Below the pieces are notes generated by a model. That model saw only the letters and a program-made list of their open reading frames with translations. It was not told where the DNA came from and ran no database searches. Source: Methylomusa anaerophila (GTDB lineage Bacteria; Bacillota; Negativicutes; Sporomusales; Sporomusaceae). Taken from it: DNA of 64,000 nucleotides. The DNA lies in contig NZ_AP018449.1 of the NCBI RefSeq assembly GCF_003966895.1, positions 69,424 through 133,423 on the forward strand, given 5' to 3'. Below are positions 15,292 through 24,393 of the stretch, one piece after another (the first letter of the stretch is position 1; every line of letters starts with the position of its first letter). Position numbers and translations under genes: made by a program.

Positions 15292-17067
15292 TTAGCCGGC
15301 CGACACTTGCGGCAGAATAAAATCACGATAATAGCCTTCATCCTTGATCAACACGTCATGGGGACCTGTTTGCACTATCTTGCCTTTATGAAGAACCACC
15401 AGTTTATCCGCCTCCCGGAAAGTAGACAACCGGTGAGCTACAATCACAGTTGTTCTTCCCCGGCGCAGCTTCCTGATGGATTCCTGCAACAGCCGTTCGT
15501 TCTCCGTGTCCAAGCTGGATAGAGCCTCATCCATGATCAGGATCGGCGCGTTCTTTAACAGCGCCCTGGCAACGGCAATTCTCTGTTTCTGGCCCCCGGA
15601 CATCTTTAGTCCCCGCTCCCCCGCGTTGGTTTCATATCCTTCCGGCAGGCCGACGATAAATTCATGGATATTGGCCGCCCGGGCGGCAGCCTCCACTTCC
15701 TCCCGGGAAGCCTCCGGCTTGCCAAGTTTGATATTCTCCAGGATAGAGGTGTTAAATAGATACACATCCTGGGGCACAATGGTAATCAGATTGCGCAGTT
15801 CATCCAGCGGCATGTCCCGCAAATCCACGCCGCCAATGGTAATTTGACCCTTTTCTACATCCCAGAACCGCTGCAGCAAGTTGAGGCAAGTCGTCTTACC
15901 GACTCCCGACTGGCCTACCAGGGCCACCGATTCACCAGCCGATACCGAAAAGGTTACGTTGCTAAGGACATAAGGCAAGTCCTGTCCATAACCAAAGGAC
16001 ACCCGGCAAAACTGAATATCAGTCGCATTCCCCTCTGGCAAGTCTGCATCGCCGCCGTCCGATACTGTTCCTTTCGCATCCAGAACAGCAAAGACACGGC
16101 TGGCAGCAGCGGCAATCAGGCCGAAGTTTCTGCCCATGGCGGCGATTTCCAGTACCGGGGCAAAAATGTTGGCAGCCATAATGACAGCCACCGGCAGCCA
16201 ATAAAAAGCCATTTGCCCGTCAACAATAAGGTACGCTGCTGCTCCCAGGACCGCAATCATGGCCGCGGAGGAAAAAATGTTCAGAAAAGCTCCCTCCAGA
16301 CCCAGCCGTTTGCCGTAAATCAACAAACTCCGGTCCAAAGCTTCCGACAACAGTTTTAAGCGCCGCAAAAAACCGTCTTCAAAATTATAAGCGATAATTT
16401 CCCGCAGCCCCTGCACCCCATCCACCGTGTCGGAATTCATTTCCACCAGCCTGGCCCTGCTTTCCATCCCTTGCAAATCGGCCCGCCGGCGCAGCCACAG
16501 CGGTACGCTGAACAGCAGAAAAATCCAGGGAATGACTACCAGCGGCAATAACCAGTGAATATAACCCAGCATAAGCAAGGTAACCATCGACGCCAGTACC
16601 GCCACCAAAAAAGTCCCGGCGGTATGGGCAAAAAACCATTCCAAAAGTTCCGTGTCAGCCATCAAAGCGGCAGCCAATTCGCCGGAACGCATATTGAGCA
16701 GGTAGGCCGGCGTCACTTTTTCCACCGCCCGGTAGAGTTTTGCCCGGAAATCCTTTAAAATCTGGAAAGCGACATTATGGGCTACCCACATATCGCTAAA
16801 ATACATAATAACCCGCAAGGTCACCAGCACGGCCAGCACGGGCAGCCACCGCCAAATTTCCTCCGCCCGGCCGCCGGCCGCCGCCAGTCCAACCAAATAA
16901 GCGCCCAAAGCCGAACCGGCAATAGCCAGCAAATGATGCAGCGTGCCGCAGGCTACGGAGGCAGCCATCCCTATCCTGTAAGGCCGCAAATAAGGAATCA
17001 GTTTGATAAAACCTGTCAGACTCAGGGAATCTAAAATACGGGACAAGCTACTACCTCCTTTAGCCAT
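15292..17067 (-). CDS. ABC half-transporter, permease fused to ATPase (YbtP/Q, IrtA/B, MsbA-like fold)
   Basis: 591-residue fused transporter: six membrane helices (about 25-310) then an ABC ATPase (about 345-575) with Walker A GQSGVGKTT, signature MSGGQKQR and Walker B ILIMDEALSS. The ATG at 17067 overlaps the stop of the upstream half-transporter by 8 bp. A strong AAAGGAGGT inside the first codons points to TTG at 17046 as an alternative start. It pairs with the gene at 17.1-18.8 kb as a heterodimer. The fold is an exporter fold, but siderophore systems (YbtPQ, IrtAB) use it for import, and the downstream Opp genes are importers; direction cannot be read from sequence. Confidence 0.9.
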   Translation of the reverse strand: MAKGGSSLSRILDSLSLTGFIKLIPYLRPYRIGMAASVACGTLHHLLAIAGSALGAYLVGLAAAGGRAEEIWRWLPVLAVLVTLRVIMYFSDMWVAHNVAFQILKDFRAKLYRAVEKVTPAYLLNMRSGELAAALMADTELLEWFFAHTAGTFLVAVLASMVTLLMLGYIHWLLPLVVIPWIFLLFSVPLWLRRRADLQGMESRARLVEMNSDTVDGVQGLREIIAYNFEDGFLRRLKLLSEALDRSLLIYGKRLGLEGAFLNIFSSAAMIAVLGAAAYLIVDGQMAFYWLPVAVIMAANIFAPVLEIAAMGRNFGLIAAAASRVFAVLDAKGTVSDGGDADLPEGNATDIQFCRVSFGYGQDLPYVLSNVTFSVSAGESVALVGQSGVGKTTCLNLLQRFWDVEKGQITIGGVDLRDMPLDELRNLITIVPQDVYLFNTSILENIKLGKPEASREEVEAAARAANIHEFIVGLPEGYETNAGERGLKMSGGQKQRIAVARALLKNAPILIMDEALSSLDTENERLLQESIRKLRRGRTTVIVAHRLSTFREADKLVVLHKGKIVQTGPHDVLIKDEGYYRDFILPQVSAG

Positions 17068-18790
17068 GCTGGGCTTTCACCAGTTGCGCATAAATGTTCC
17101 CGGCGGCAAGCAATTCCTTATGAGCGCCGGCTTCCTTAATCTCACAGTCGTCCAGCACCACAATCCGGTCCGCACCCTGGATGGTGGACAAGCGGTGAGC
17201 AATAATTATGGTCGTCCGGTTCCGGGTCAGGCCTTCCAAAGCTTTTTGGATAAGTTCCTCACTAACGCCGTCCACGTTGGATGTAGCCTCATCCAGCACC
17301 AGCACCGGCGCATCCTTCAAAATGGCCCGGGCCAGGGAAAGCCTTTGTTTCTGGCCGCCGGACAGCCGCACTCCCCGCTCGCCGATATGGGTTTGGTAAC
17401 CATCAGGCAGTTCCATAATAAAGCCGTGGGCCTGAGCCAACCGGGCCGCCCGCTCCAGTTCCGCCGCCGATGCGTCAGGCTGGGCAATCTTTAAATTGTC
17501 GGCCACCGTGCCGTAAAACAGGTAGGTGTCCTGAAACACTACGGCAATTTGGTCCCGCAGGTGTTCCAGAGGATACTCCCTGATATCGCGCCCGTCCAAA
17601 AATATAGCCCCGGCCTGGGGATCAAAAAAACGCAGGACCAGGTTAACCAGGGTGGATTTGCCTGACCCGGACCTGCCGACAACAGCCACCGTTTCTCCCG
17701 GGTTAATTTTGAGGGAAACATTCTTCAGCGCCGGCCGCCTGCCGCCGGCATAAGCAAAGGAAACGCCTTTAAATTCAATTGCCGGCAGAGACTGCGGCCG
17801 ATTTTTCCTGACAGCGGCAGGCGGCGGGCCATCAACGGGGACGGCTGTGTCCAAAATGGCGAAAATCTCCCGGCCGGCGGCCAGTCCCAAGAAACTGCGG
17901 TGCCAGTACATCACCAGATCATTCAGGGGGCGGAAGCATTCCACCGCCAAAAACAGGATGACAAATAACTCCGCCAACGGCAAAATGCCTGCGGCTACCC
18001 GCCAGGCGCCCATCCCGGCGGCGAAAGCGGCCCCGGCGGCCCCGGCCCATTTCACTACCGTGCTGTCCAGCAAAGTGATGGTTAAGCCTTCCATGGAATG
18101 CCGGTAATGCTTCCAGGCTTCCCCTTCCAGTTCCACGCCTTTCCTCTGACTGGCGTTAAATACTTTTAAAGTGGGCAATCCCTGCATGGCGTCAATATAC
18201 TGAGCGTTAAGCCGGGCGTGGGACCGCCAGTAGTCCAGCAGGATTCTTCCCACTATCGGCCCCATGACCAGGGGAAAAGAGACTGTTATCAAAATGCCTG
18301 TCAAGACAATCAGTCCGATCAGCCAGTCCAGTTGCCAGATATAGACCGCTATCAGCCCGGACCCGATAAAAGCCACCAATAATTGGGGAATATAGGAAGT
18401 CAAAAAAGGCTCCAGGGATTCCACCCCGTCGGTAAGCACCGACTGCAGCCCGCCGCTGCGGTAACTCTCCTGGTAAGGCGGACCTAGATGCAAGATATGC
18501 AGAAACAATCGCTGCCGCAATTTGCTTTTCATGAGAAAAGCTATCTTTTTGGCGTAAATTTCGTCCAGCCAGTGCAGCAGTCCCCTGACCACCACCAGCC
18601 CGCCGATAAACAACAGGAGGCCGCCAAGCCCTTGCAGGCTTTCGGTCAGAAAAACCAGGTTCAGGCTTTTGGCCACGGCAAAGGCCTGCGCCACATAGGC
18701 GGCGGTAATCAGCAGCCCCAGGGCGGTTTTACCGGCCGCGTGGCGATAAACCCCTTGCAATAACAGAAACATTCGTAAGTAAAAATTCAT
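17060..18790 (-). CDS. ABC half-transporter, permease fused to ATPase (partner subunit)
   Basis: About 576 residues from the ATG at 18790 (MNFYLRMFLL); an in-frame TTG at 18862 inside the methyltransferase gene is less likely. Six membrane helices (about 20-300) and an ABC ATPase (about 335-570): Walker A GRSGSGKST, signature LSGGQKQR, Walker B VLVLDEATS, H-loop IIIAHRLST. Both halves of the pair keep all catalytic motifs. It lies between a SAM methyltransferase gene (50 bp upstream) and the second half-transporter (8-bp overlap). The same three-gene set recurs at 34.2-38.5 kb beside the PKS-NRPS genes, in the opposite gene order. Confidence 0.9.
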   Translation of the reverse strand: MNFYLRMFLLLQGVYRHAAGKTALGLLITAAYVAQAFAVAKSLNLVFLTESLQGLGGLLLFIGGLVVVRGLLHWLDEIYAKKIAFLMKSKLRQRLFLHILHLGPPYQESYRSGGLQSVLTDGVESLEPFLTSYIPQLLVAFIGSGLIAVYIWQLDWLIGLIVLTGILITVSFPLVMGPIVGRILLDYWRSHARLNAQYIDAMQGLPTLKVFNASQRKGVELEGEAWKHYRHSMEGLTITLLDSTVVKWAGAAGAAFAAGMGAWRVAAGILPLAELFVILFLAVECFRPLNDLVMYWHRSFLGLAAGREIFAILDTAVPVDGPPPAAVRKNRPQSLPAIEFKGVSFAYAGGRRPALKNVSLKINPGETVAVVGRSGSGKSTLVNLVLRFFDPQAGAIFLDGRDIREYPLEHLRDQIAVVFQDTYLFYGTVADNLKIAQPDASAAELERAARLAQAHGFIMELPDGYQTHIGERGVRLSGGQKQRLSLARAILKDAPVLVLDEATSNVDGVSEELIQKALEGLTRNRTTIIIAHRLSTIQGADRIVVLDDCEIKEAGAHKELLAAGNIYAQLVKAQHG

Positions 18791-18839
18791 CCTGTCGTCA
18801 CTCTCCAAACAGATATGAAATTTCCGGGTAACTTTTTGA

Positions 18840-19586
18840 TCATTTGGAGGCGCATATGGCAAACATGGGGGTGGGCGTATACAGCAGCTGCTCTATTTCA
18901 TCATGAACCAGCAGACTAATGTTTTCCTGAACTTCAACTTGCTGAAAGTCGCATTGGCGAAAAGCCTGTTGATCCCATGCCGGGCGCTTTTGATAAGTTA
19001 AAGGCAGTTTACGGGCAATTGCTTCGTTTTCTTGCCGCTGTTCGGGTGACGCATTCTGTTTGTACCCTTTTTTCATGGCCAGCTTCAGATACTTGTCATG
19101 CTCCAGCTGAAGCTCCGGCTCACTCAGGTATAAGTGCCAATTGGCGTCGAAAACCAGAACTTTTCCTGCCGGTTTTAACAGCCGGCGCCATTCCTGATAT
19201 GCTTCCAGCGGGTTAGGCAGCAGCCAGGTTACATTTCTGGACACGATCAAGTCAAAACTCTCATCCGGCAGGGCGACGGCATGAGCTTCCGCCTGCAAAA
19301 ACTGAATTGTTTTCCCGGCGGCGGCTGCATTCTGCCGGGCCTGTTCCAGCATTTCCTCACACTTGTCCACCGCTGTAACCGAGTAGTTTAGCCCGGCCAG
19401 CAGAATGGCAAAAAATCCCGGTCCGGTTCCCACATCCAAGACCCGGAGGTTGTCTCCCGTCCCGGCGTACTTTACCAGCAACGACTCCCAGGCCTGCTTT
19501 TTCCCGCAGGCCATTTCCTTCTGAACATGCTCGTTATAACTGCCAGCCCGGCCACCCCAATATTTTTCAATACGTTTTCCCAGCAT
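18840..19586 (-). CDS. Class I SAM-dependent methyltransferase
   Basis: Methyltransferase of about 248 residues. The ATG at 19586 (MLGKRIEKYWGG) is chosen because AGGAGAT is 7 nt upstream. Rossmann SAM site VLDVGTGPGFFA (about 58-69), acidic AVDKCEEM, and IVSRNVTWLLPNP, the latter typical of Methyltransf_11. It resembles the product of the gene at 34.2-35.0 kb (shared YW...SY start, TGPGF, VSR(N/D)V.W.LP.P, EW.R.LKP.G), so the two are paralogues. Both are next to pairs of fused ABC half-transporters. Substrate unknown; methylation of a metallophore or its degradation product is a reasonable but untested guess. Confidence 0.88.
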   Translation of the reverse strand: MLGKRIEKYWGGRAGSYNEHVQKEMACGKKQAWESLLVKYAGTGDNLRVLDVGTGPGFFAILLAGLNYSVTAVDKCEEMLEQARQNAAAAGKTIQFLQAEAHAVALPDESFDLIVSRNVTWLLPNPLEAYQEWRRLLKPAGKVLVFDANWHLYLSEPELQLEHDKYLKLAMKKGYKQNASPEQRQENEAIARKLPLTYQKRPAWDQQAFRQCDFQQVEVQENISLLVHDEIEQLLYTPTPMFAICASK

Positions 19587-19645
19587 AACATATCTCCTCT
19601 CAATCAAATATCTGTAAGAGTTTTCACAACTCACAATTCATAACT

Positions 19646-19674
19646 ATTGTATAACGATACCGAAACTTTGTAAA
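19646..19674 (-). promoter_or_regulatory. Promoter of the methyltransferase-ABC-Opp operon
   Basis: TTTACA (19674-19669), 17-bp spacer, TACAAT (19651-19646) on the minus strand, giving a start near 19639 and a 50-nt leader to the ATG at 19586. It lies within the 45-bp element also present at 25664-25707. Confidence 0.55.
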
Positions 19675-19691
19675 TAGCAAAACTTCCGGCA
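19647..19691 (-). repeat. Shared upstream element, copy 1
   Basis: A 45-bp non-coding stretch (TTGTATAACG, six to seven variable bases, AACTTTGTAAATAGC then AAAACTTCCGGCA) that matches 25664-25707 at about 38 positions. It precedes the methyltransferase-ABC-Opp operon; the other copy precedes a second Opp operon, so it probably holds a common promoter/operator. Confidence 0.6.
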
Positions 19692-19832
19692 CACGGAAAT
19701 CAATTTTGATACATAATTATCCAATTCTTTGAACGACATGGTCATTTGGAGTGTAAATTATCATATTGTTTAATCCATAAAGAAGATAAAATATATCGAA
19801 TGGTATTATCTGGGGCAAAATTGATTTCCGTG
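19692..19832. mobile_element. MITE-like element with 17-bp TIRs and 9-bp target duplication
   Basis: A 141-bp element bounded by perfect 17-bp inverted repeats, CACGGAAATCAATTTTG (19692-19708) and its exact complement (19816-19832). It is flanked on both sides by the same nine bases, CTTCCGGCA (19683-19691 and 19833-19841), a clear target-site duplication. The unoccupied form of the target is visible in the two related sites at 25616 and 25693. The inside carries no transposase, so it is a non-autonomous element. It lies just upstream of the methyltransferase operon promoter. Confidence 0.85.
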
Positions 19833-20023
19833 CTTCCGGCAGGAAAATTCTCACTTTTTGTCAAGAGGAACCCCCTTCTGAGCCGCCGTGTAAATCATCG
19901 TAATTTTAGCACACGGTATATTACAGTTTTTGTTCTCAATTCATGCACATTCACCTCTGGTATTATTAAACAATACAGATACACACTCAGAAAGGGGCGG
20001 CGCATCTGTATTGTTAACAATTA
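19833..20023. other. Intergenic region with a 12-bp inverted repeat
   Basis: Rest of the 440-bp gap between two minus-strand operons. It contains a perfect inverted repeat AACAATACAGAT (19969-19980) / ATCTGTATTGTT (20004-20015) with a 23-nt loop just beyond the SBP stop. It could end or protect the transcript, but there is no U-run after it. No convincing gene is present. Confidence 0.5.
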
Positions 20024-21643
20024 TTATTTTACATTAATCTTCTGCCATTCGATTGGTGCATAACTGTTGACTCCGATTTCAAATCCTTGTATTTTATTAG
20101 TATTCACAGCAAATGATGTGATTGGATAATAGATAGGAATGGTTAGCGCTTCCTCACTGATGAATTTAAATACTTTATCGTAATTCTCTTGCCTTTCTTT
20201 TTCGTTAAGGGTATTTAAGGTTGTTATTATGTTACTGTATAGTTCTTTATCATACCAGGCCTTTGCTGCTTTGCTGGTAACAAGAATGGAGAACAGCTCA
20301 AGCAGTGAACCATGAGGCACCCAGGAATCTGAAGATGTTCGCATCAGCGCTATATCAAATGCCTTTGTATTCATAGTCGCATCTTCATAGCCGTTTTTAT
20401 CCAGAACGTTAAGATTTACTTTTATACCAACAGCGGAAAATTCAGATTGGATAAATTCTGCCATCTGTTTCCATTCCGGGAACTCTCCTGTTGATAATAC
20501 AAAATTAAACTCCAGCTTTTTTCCGCCCTTTTCGCGAATACCATCGCCGTCTGTATCCCTATATCCGGCAGCTTCCAGTAATTGTTTGGCTTTTTCCTTA
20601 TCATTGGCAAATCCGAAATTGTTTTCAGCGGTAGTATAAGGAACGCCGCTTTGATATAACCCATTAGCACCGGCGCCAATATTGTCAAACAGGTTTGTTG
20701 CTATACTTGTTTTATTAATAGCATAGTTCATGGCCTGACGGACATTTTTATCTTTAAAAGCGTCTACATTTTGGTTGAAAGCAATAAAGTATGAACACAT
20801 GGTTCTCTTTGTATATATGCCGAATTTGCCGGATTTTTTCAGTTCCAATAGATTTTCCATCGGGATCTTGCCTATAAGGTCACCGCCGAGAATATCTATC
20901 TCGCCGCTTTGAAGGGCTAAAGCTCTTGCTTGGGCATCTGGTATTACCTTAAATGTTATTTTATTAACTTTGGGTTTTTCACCCCAGTAGTAGGGGTTGG
21001 GAACAAGGGTAAATTCGTGCTCTTTTGTATAGGACTCTACCATCCACGGGCCTGTTCCAACAGGTTTTGTAAATTTTTCACCATCCTTACCCGCGCTATT
21101 GGTGATCGAAGCGGGGCTTAAAAAGCGTACAGGGCGCGGGTATGTCAGCTCCGTCAAAATAGGATAGGCTCCGTTTTTAAACACAATTTTAACGGTATAA
21201 TCATCGACCGCTTCCATACTCTCTACATTGACCGATGTCAAAATGGCATGACGATCGTTGTTGACCCATCTTTTCAGGTTAAAGATAACCGCGTTCGCGT
21301 TAAAATCGGTTCCATCGGAAAACTTCACCCCTTGCCGCAGCTTAAATGTATAGGTTTTTCCATCTGGGGAAATTTCCCAGCTCGTGGCCAGCTGCGGCAG
21401 AATCTTTCCCTCGCCGCCGTCTTCCACCAAGCCCTCATAAATCATCTTGTACAAAAAATGCGGGCCGTCATAGCTTGCCGCATCCAATTTATCTATGGCA
21501 CCATCACGATAGATAGCAACAACAATTTCTTTGGCTTTCTGTTCTTCTCTGCCTACTGAATCGCTTTTGCTGCAACCGGCAAAAAACAAACTGCTGCACA
21601 GCAAAAGTGCAATTATACTTATTATCAAATGATTCTTTCTCAT
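20024..21643 (-). CDS. Solute-binding lipoprotein, family 5 (peptide/nickel)
   Basis: Binding protein of the second importer, about 539 residues. The ATG at 21643 (MRKNHLIISI) follows GGGAGAGAG. Lipoprotein signal ends at LFFAGC (Cys about residue 24). SBP_bac_5 features: QLATSWEISPDGKTYTFKLR, PVGTGPWMVESYTKEHE, DTDGDGIREKGGKKLEFNF. It is the last gene of the operon permease-permease-ATPase-ATPase-SBP and overlaps no neighbour. Substrate unknown. Confidence 0.92.
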   Translation of the reverse strand: MRKNHLIISIIALLLCSSLFFAGCSKSDSVGREEQKAKEIVVAIYRDGAIDKLDAASYDGPHFLYKMIYEGLVEDGGEGKILPQLATSWEISPDGKTYTFKLRQGVKFSDGTDFNANAVIFNLKRWVNNDRHAILTSVNVESMEAVDDYTVKIVFKNGAYPILTELTYPRPVRFLSPASITNSAGKDGEKFTKPVGTGPWMVESYTKEHEFTLVPNPYYWGEKPKVNKITFKVIPDAQARALALQSGEIDILGGDLIGKIPMENLLELKKSGKFGIYTKRTMCSYFIAFNQNVDAFKDKNVRQAMNYAINKTSIATNLFDNIGAGANGLYQSGVPYTTAENNFGFANDKEKAKQLLEAAGYRDTDGDGIREKGGKKLEFNFVLSTGEFPEWKQMAEFIQSEFSAVGIKVNLNVLDKNGYEDATMNTKAFDIALMRTSSDSWVPHGSLLELFSILVTSKAAKAWYDKELYSNIITTLNTLNEKERQENYDKVFKFISEEALTIPIYYPITSFAVNTNKIQGFEIGVNSYAPIEWQKINVK

Positions 21644-21665
21644 TTTTCTCTCTCCCTGCAAAAAA

Positions 21666-22622
21666 TTATTGATAGAGATGGCATGCAACATAATGTTCGT
21701 TATCTTTCGACACTAAAGCAGGCGGCTCAATCGTACACACCTGTTGTGCATAAAGGCAACGATTTTGGAAAACACATCCTTTCTCAGGTATTTTTATTTC
21801 TTCAGTTTCTTTAAACAGCACCCTGCTTTTTTCTCTTTTCCGGGGATCAGGAATAAGGGTTGCCGCTAGAAGCGCCTTTGTATAGGGGTGCTGCACTTTG
21901 TCATTAATATTAGGAATAATTTCTACAATATTTCCTAAATACATAACAATAACCCGGTCACATATCTTATTGACTGCAGCGATGTCGTGGGAAATAAACA
22001 GATACGTGAGGCCAAACTGTTTCTTTAAATCGGTTAACAAGGTCAAAATTTGATTTTTTAAGGCATAATCAATGCTGGAAACAGCTTCATCGCATACAAC
22101 AAATTCCGGGTTTAAAATCAAAGCCCTGGCGATGCCAACCCTTTGCCTCTGGCCGCCGGACATTTCGTGCCCGTACCGGGTTAGATACGTTTTGTTAAGC
22201 CCTACTTTTTCCAGCATGGCGACGATTTTTTCCCTTTTCTTCTCTTTCGATTCATGGCTGTAATTGTCAAGAGGTTCCCTTATAATCTGTTCCACCGGAA
22301 AATACGGATTAAAAGCATTGGCGTTTCCCTGAAAGATCATTTGCATGCCGTTTCTAATTTTCCGCATTTGGTTAAAAGAATAATTTGTTATATCCTGCTG
22401 ATTAAAAATAATTGTTCCTCTGGTTGGCTGTTCAAGCTTTAAAAGCATTTTTCCCAGCGTGCTTTTGCCGCAGCCCGACTCACCTACAAGCCCCAGCGTT
22501 TCTCTTTTTTTTATAGTTAAATTCAGGTTGTATACGGCATATACTTTGGGCTTTTCTTTTTGGTTATAACATTTATACAGGCTGTTTATTTCAAATAAAT
22601 TCACGCTTTCACCCATTTTCAC
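21666..22622 (-). CDS. Opp/Dpp-type ABC ATPase (OppF-like)
   Basis: 318-residue ATPase beginning at a GTG 2 bp after the upstream ATPase gene; an ATG two codons in is possible. Walker A GESGCGKST, signature MSGGQRQR, Walker B FVVCDEAVSS, then the OppF C-terminal region with HPYTKALL and a Cys tail (CVFQNRCLYAQQVC). It pairs with the ATPase at 22.6-23.4 kb. Confidence 0.92.
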   Translation of the reverse strand: MKMGESVNLFEINSLYKCYNQKEKPKVYAVYNLNLTIKKRETLGLVGESGCGKSTLGKMLLKLEQPTRGTIIFNQQDITNYSFNQMRKIRNGMQMIFQGNANAFNPYFPVEQIIREPLDNYSHESKEKKREKIVAMLEKVGLNKTYLTRYGHEMSGGQRQRVGIARALILNPEFVVCDEAVSSIDYALKNQILTLLTDLKKQFGLTYLFISHDIAAVNKICDRVIVMYLGNIVEIIPNINDKVQHPYTKALLAATLIPDPRKREKSRVLFKETEEIKIPEKGCVFQNRCLYAQQVCTIEPPALVSKDNEHYVACHLYQ

Positions 22623-22624
22623 AT

Positions 22625-23422
22625 TTAAAAAATTGAGGCAAGCAGGGATTTTGTATACTCATGCTGCGGCGATTCGAATACGTCATAAACGGTCCCGCTG
22701 TCTACTATCTTTCCGTCTTTTAACACATAGACATCATCGGCCATTTGTGCCACAACCCCTAAATCATGAGTTATTAAAACAATCGCCATACCTGCAGTTT
22801 TTAAGCGTATCAATTCCTCCAGTATGGCAGCCTGGGTTGTCAAATCCAGTGATGAGGTCGGCTCGTCCGCTATCAGTACCTTGGACTGGGCAAGGAGTCC
22901 CATCGCAACCATAACTCTTTGACACATACCGCCGCTTAACTGAAAAGGGTAGCTTTCCAGAATTTGATCTGTATTTCTTAAACCAACGCGGTCGAGCACG
23001 TCTCTGAACAGGCTTAACGCCTCTTTACTGCCTATCGCCCTATTGCGGGTGCGGATTACCTCGAATAAATGGCTTTTTACCTTTAGAACAGGATTCATGG
23101 AACTGGTCGACTCTTGAAATATCATGGATATTTCTTTGCCTCTTATTTTTAAAAGCTGCTTTTCCCGCAAATCCCGGAGGTTAACACCGTTAAGCCATAT
23201 TTCCCCGTCAATAATTCTGCCCGGCTTATCCACCAAATCCAGGACCGATAACGACATAACCGACTTTCCGCTGCCGGAGCCGCCTACAATTGCGGTTATA
23301 CGGCCTTTGTACACCTCAAGGCTGACCCCGTCCACTGCTTTTACCACTCGCTCTTCTAAATAGAAATAGGTTTTAAGGTTTTTTATGGAGAGAACCGGCT
23401 GCTCAGACATGTTGTTCGTCAT
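22625..23422 (-). CDS. Opp/Dpp-type ABC ATPase (OppD-like)
   Basis: 265-residue ATPase. ATG at 23422 directly abuts AAAGGAGG, so the ATG four codons later (23410, MSEQPVLSI) is likely the used start. Walker A GGSGSGKS, signature LSGGMCQR, Walker B VLIADEPTSS, H-loop VLITHDLG, C-terminal HEYTKSLL. It ends soon after that segment and lacks the longer OppD tail. It overlaps the permease gene by 20 bp. Confidence 0.92.
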   Translation of the reverse strand: MTNNMSEQPVLSIKNLKTYFYLEERVVKAVDGVSLEVYKGRITAIVGGSGSGKSVMSLSVLDLVDKPGRIIDGEIWLNGVNLRDLREKQLLKIRGKEISMIFQESTSSMNPVLKVKSHLFEVIRTRNRAIGSKEALSLFRDVLDRVGLRNTDQILESYPFQLSGGMCQRVMVAMGLLAQSKVLIADEPTSSLDLTTQAAILEELIRLKTAGMAIVLITHDLGVVAQMADDVYVLKDGKIVDSGTVYDVFESPQHEYTKSLLASIF

Positions 23423-24371
23423 CCTCCTTTACCGCCACTGCATAACCGGAAACCGGGCTGAAAACATCATTCAGCCCTTCACCAAGCATATTGAAGGCAA
23501 ACACAACCAGCATAATAGCCAGTCCCGGCCAAAACAGCATTAAAGGATAGGATGTTAAGTATTGCCTGCTGTCGCTCAGCATGACACCCCAGTCGGCAAT
23601 AGGCGGCTGTGAACCAAGCCCAATAAACGAAAAGCCTGCAACGTGCATAATAACGGCAGCAATTCTAAGACTGGCCAGTACGATAATGGGAGAGATCGAA
23701 TTCAGGGTGATGTGCCTTAAAATTATGGCGGTCTGACTGCTGCCTGAGGCAATGGCCGCCATCACAAACTCCTTTTCTTTAAGCTTAATGACCATGCTGC
23801 GTACAATCCTCGCAAAAGGCGCCCACCAAAGTAAAATGAAAACAATCATGATATTAACTATACTGGGCCCAAGCACTCCCACAATAGCCAGGGCAAAAAG
23901 GCCTGACGGAAAGGTTGATGCAATATCGGCAAGACGCATAACGGCATTATCAAGCCATCCGCCCACATAGCCCGCAATAATGCCGAGAGGAACTCCGATC
24001 GCCAGCATCAGGGCTGTAGCACAGATTGCGGTAGTGAGGCTGGTCCGGATTCCATAGATCAATCTTGACAATATACACCGGCCAAGCTGATCTGTTCCCA
24101 GCGGGAATTCGGCGCAAGGCCTGAGTAATTTTTGGCTGAGATCAACCGCATAAGGATCGTGGGGAGATACGATCGGTGCAAAAATACCCGCAAATAGGAA
24201 GACACTGATGATGATTAATCCCAGTATCGACAGTGTCTGTTTTTTTAATTTAACAAGTATGCTGCTTCTTAAAATTTTGACCATTCCTCCCAAGACGACA
24301 AAAGGAAACATTGTATGTAGATTTCCTGTCGTCAATTTTTGTGCAACATGTACAATACTGCTTCCTTGCAA
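23403..24371 (-). CDS. Opp/Dpp-type ABC permease (DppC-like)
   Basis: 322 residues from a TTG at 24371 that has AGGAG six bases upstream; an ATG at 24284 is too close to its own GGGAGG. An N-terminal helix (about 46-66), FPLGTDQLGRCILSRLIYG, further helices and the coupling loop KEFVMAAIASGSS mark a DppC-type subunit. It follows the DppB-like gene by 22 bp. Confidence 0.9.
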   Translation of the reverse strand: MQGSSIVHVAQKLTTGNLHTMFPFVVLGGMVKILRSSILVKLKKQTLSILGLIIISVFLFAGIFAPIVSPHDPYAVDLSQKLLRPCAEFPLGTDQLGRCILSRLIYGIRTSLTTAICATALMLAIGVPLGIIAGYVGGWLDNAVMRLADIASTFPSGLFALAIVGVLGPSIVNIMIVFILLWWAPFARIVRSMVIKLKEKEFVMAAIASGSSQTAIILRHITLNSISPIIVLASLRIAAVIMHVAGFSFIGLGSQPPIADWGVMLSDSRQYLTSYPLMLFWPGLAIMLVVFAFNMLGEGLNDVFSPVSGYAVAVKEDDEQHV

Positions 24372-24393
24372 TTTTTACTCCTGCTGCTTTTAA

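Noticed and set aside
19746..20063. 105-codon plus-strand open frame
   Set aside because: It crosses the MITE and the inverted repeat, has no ribosome site or recognisable domain, and overlaps the SBP gene.
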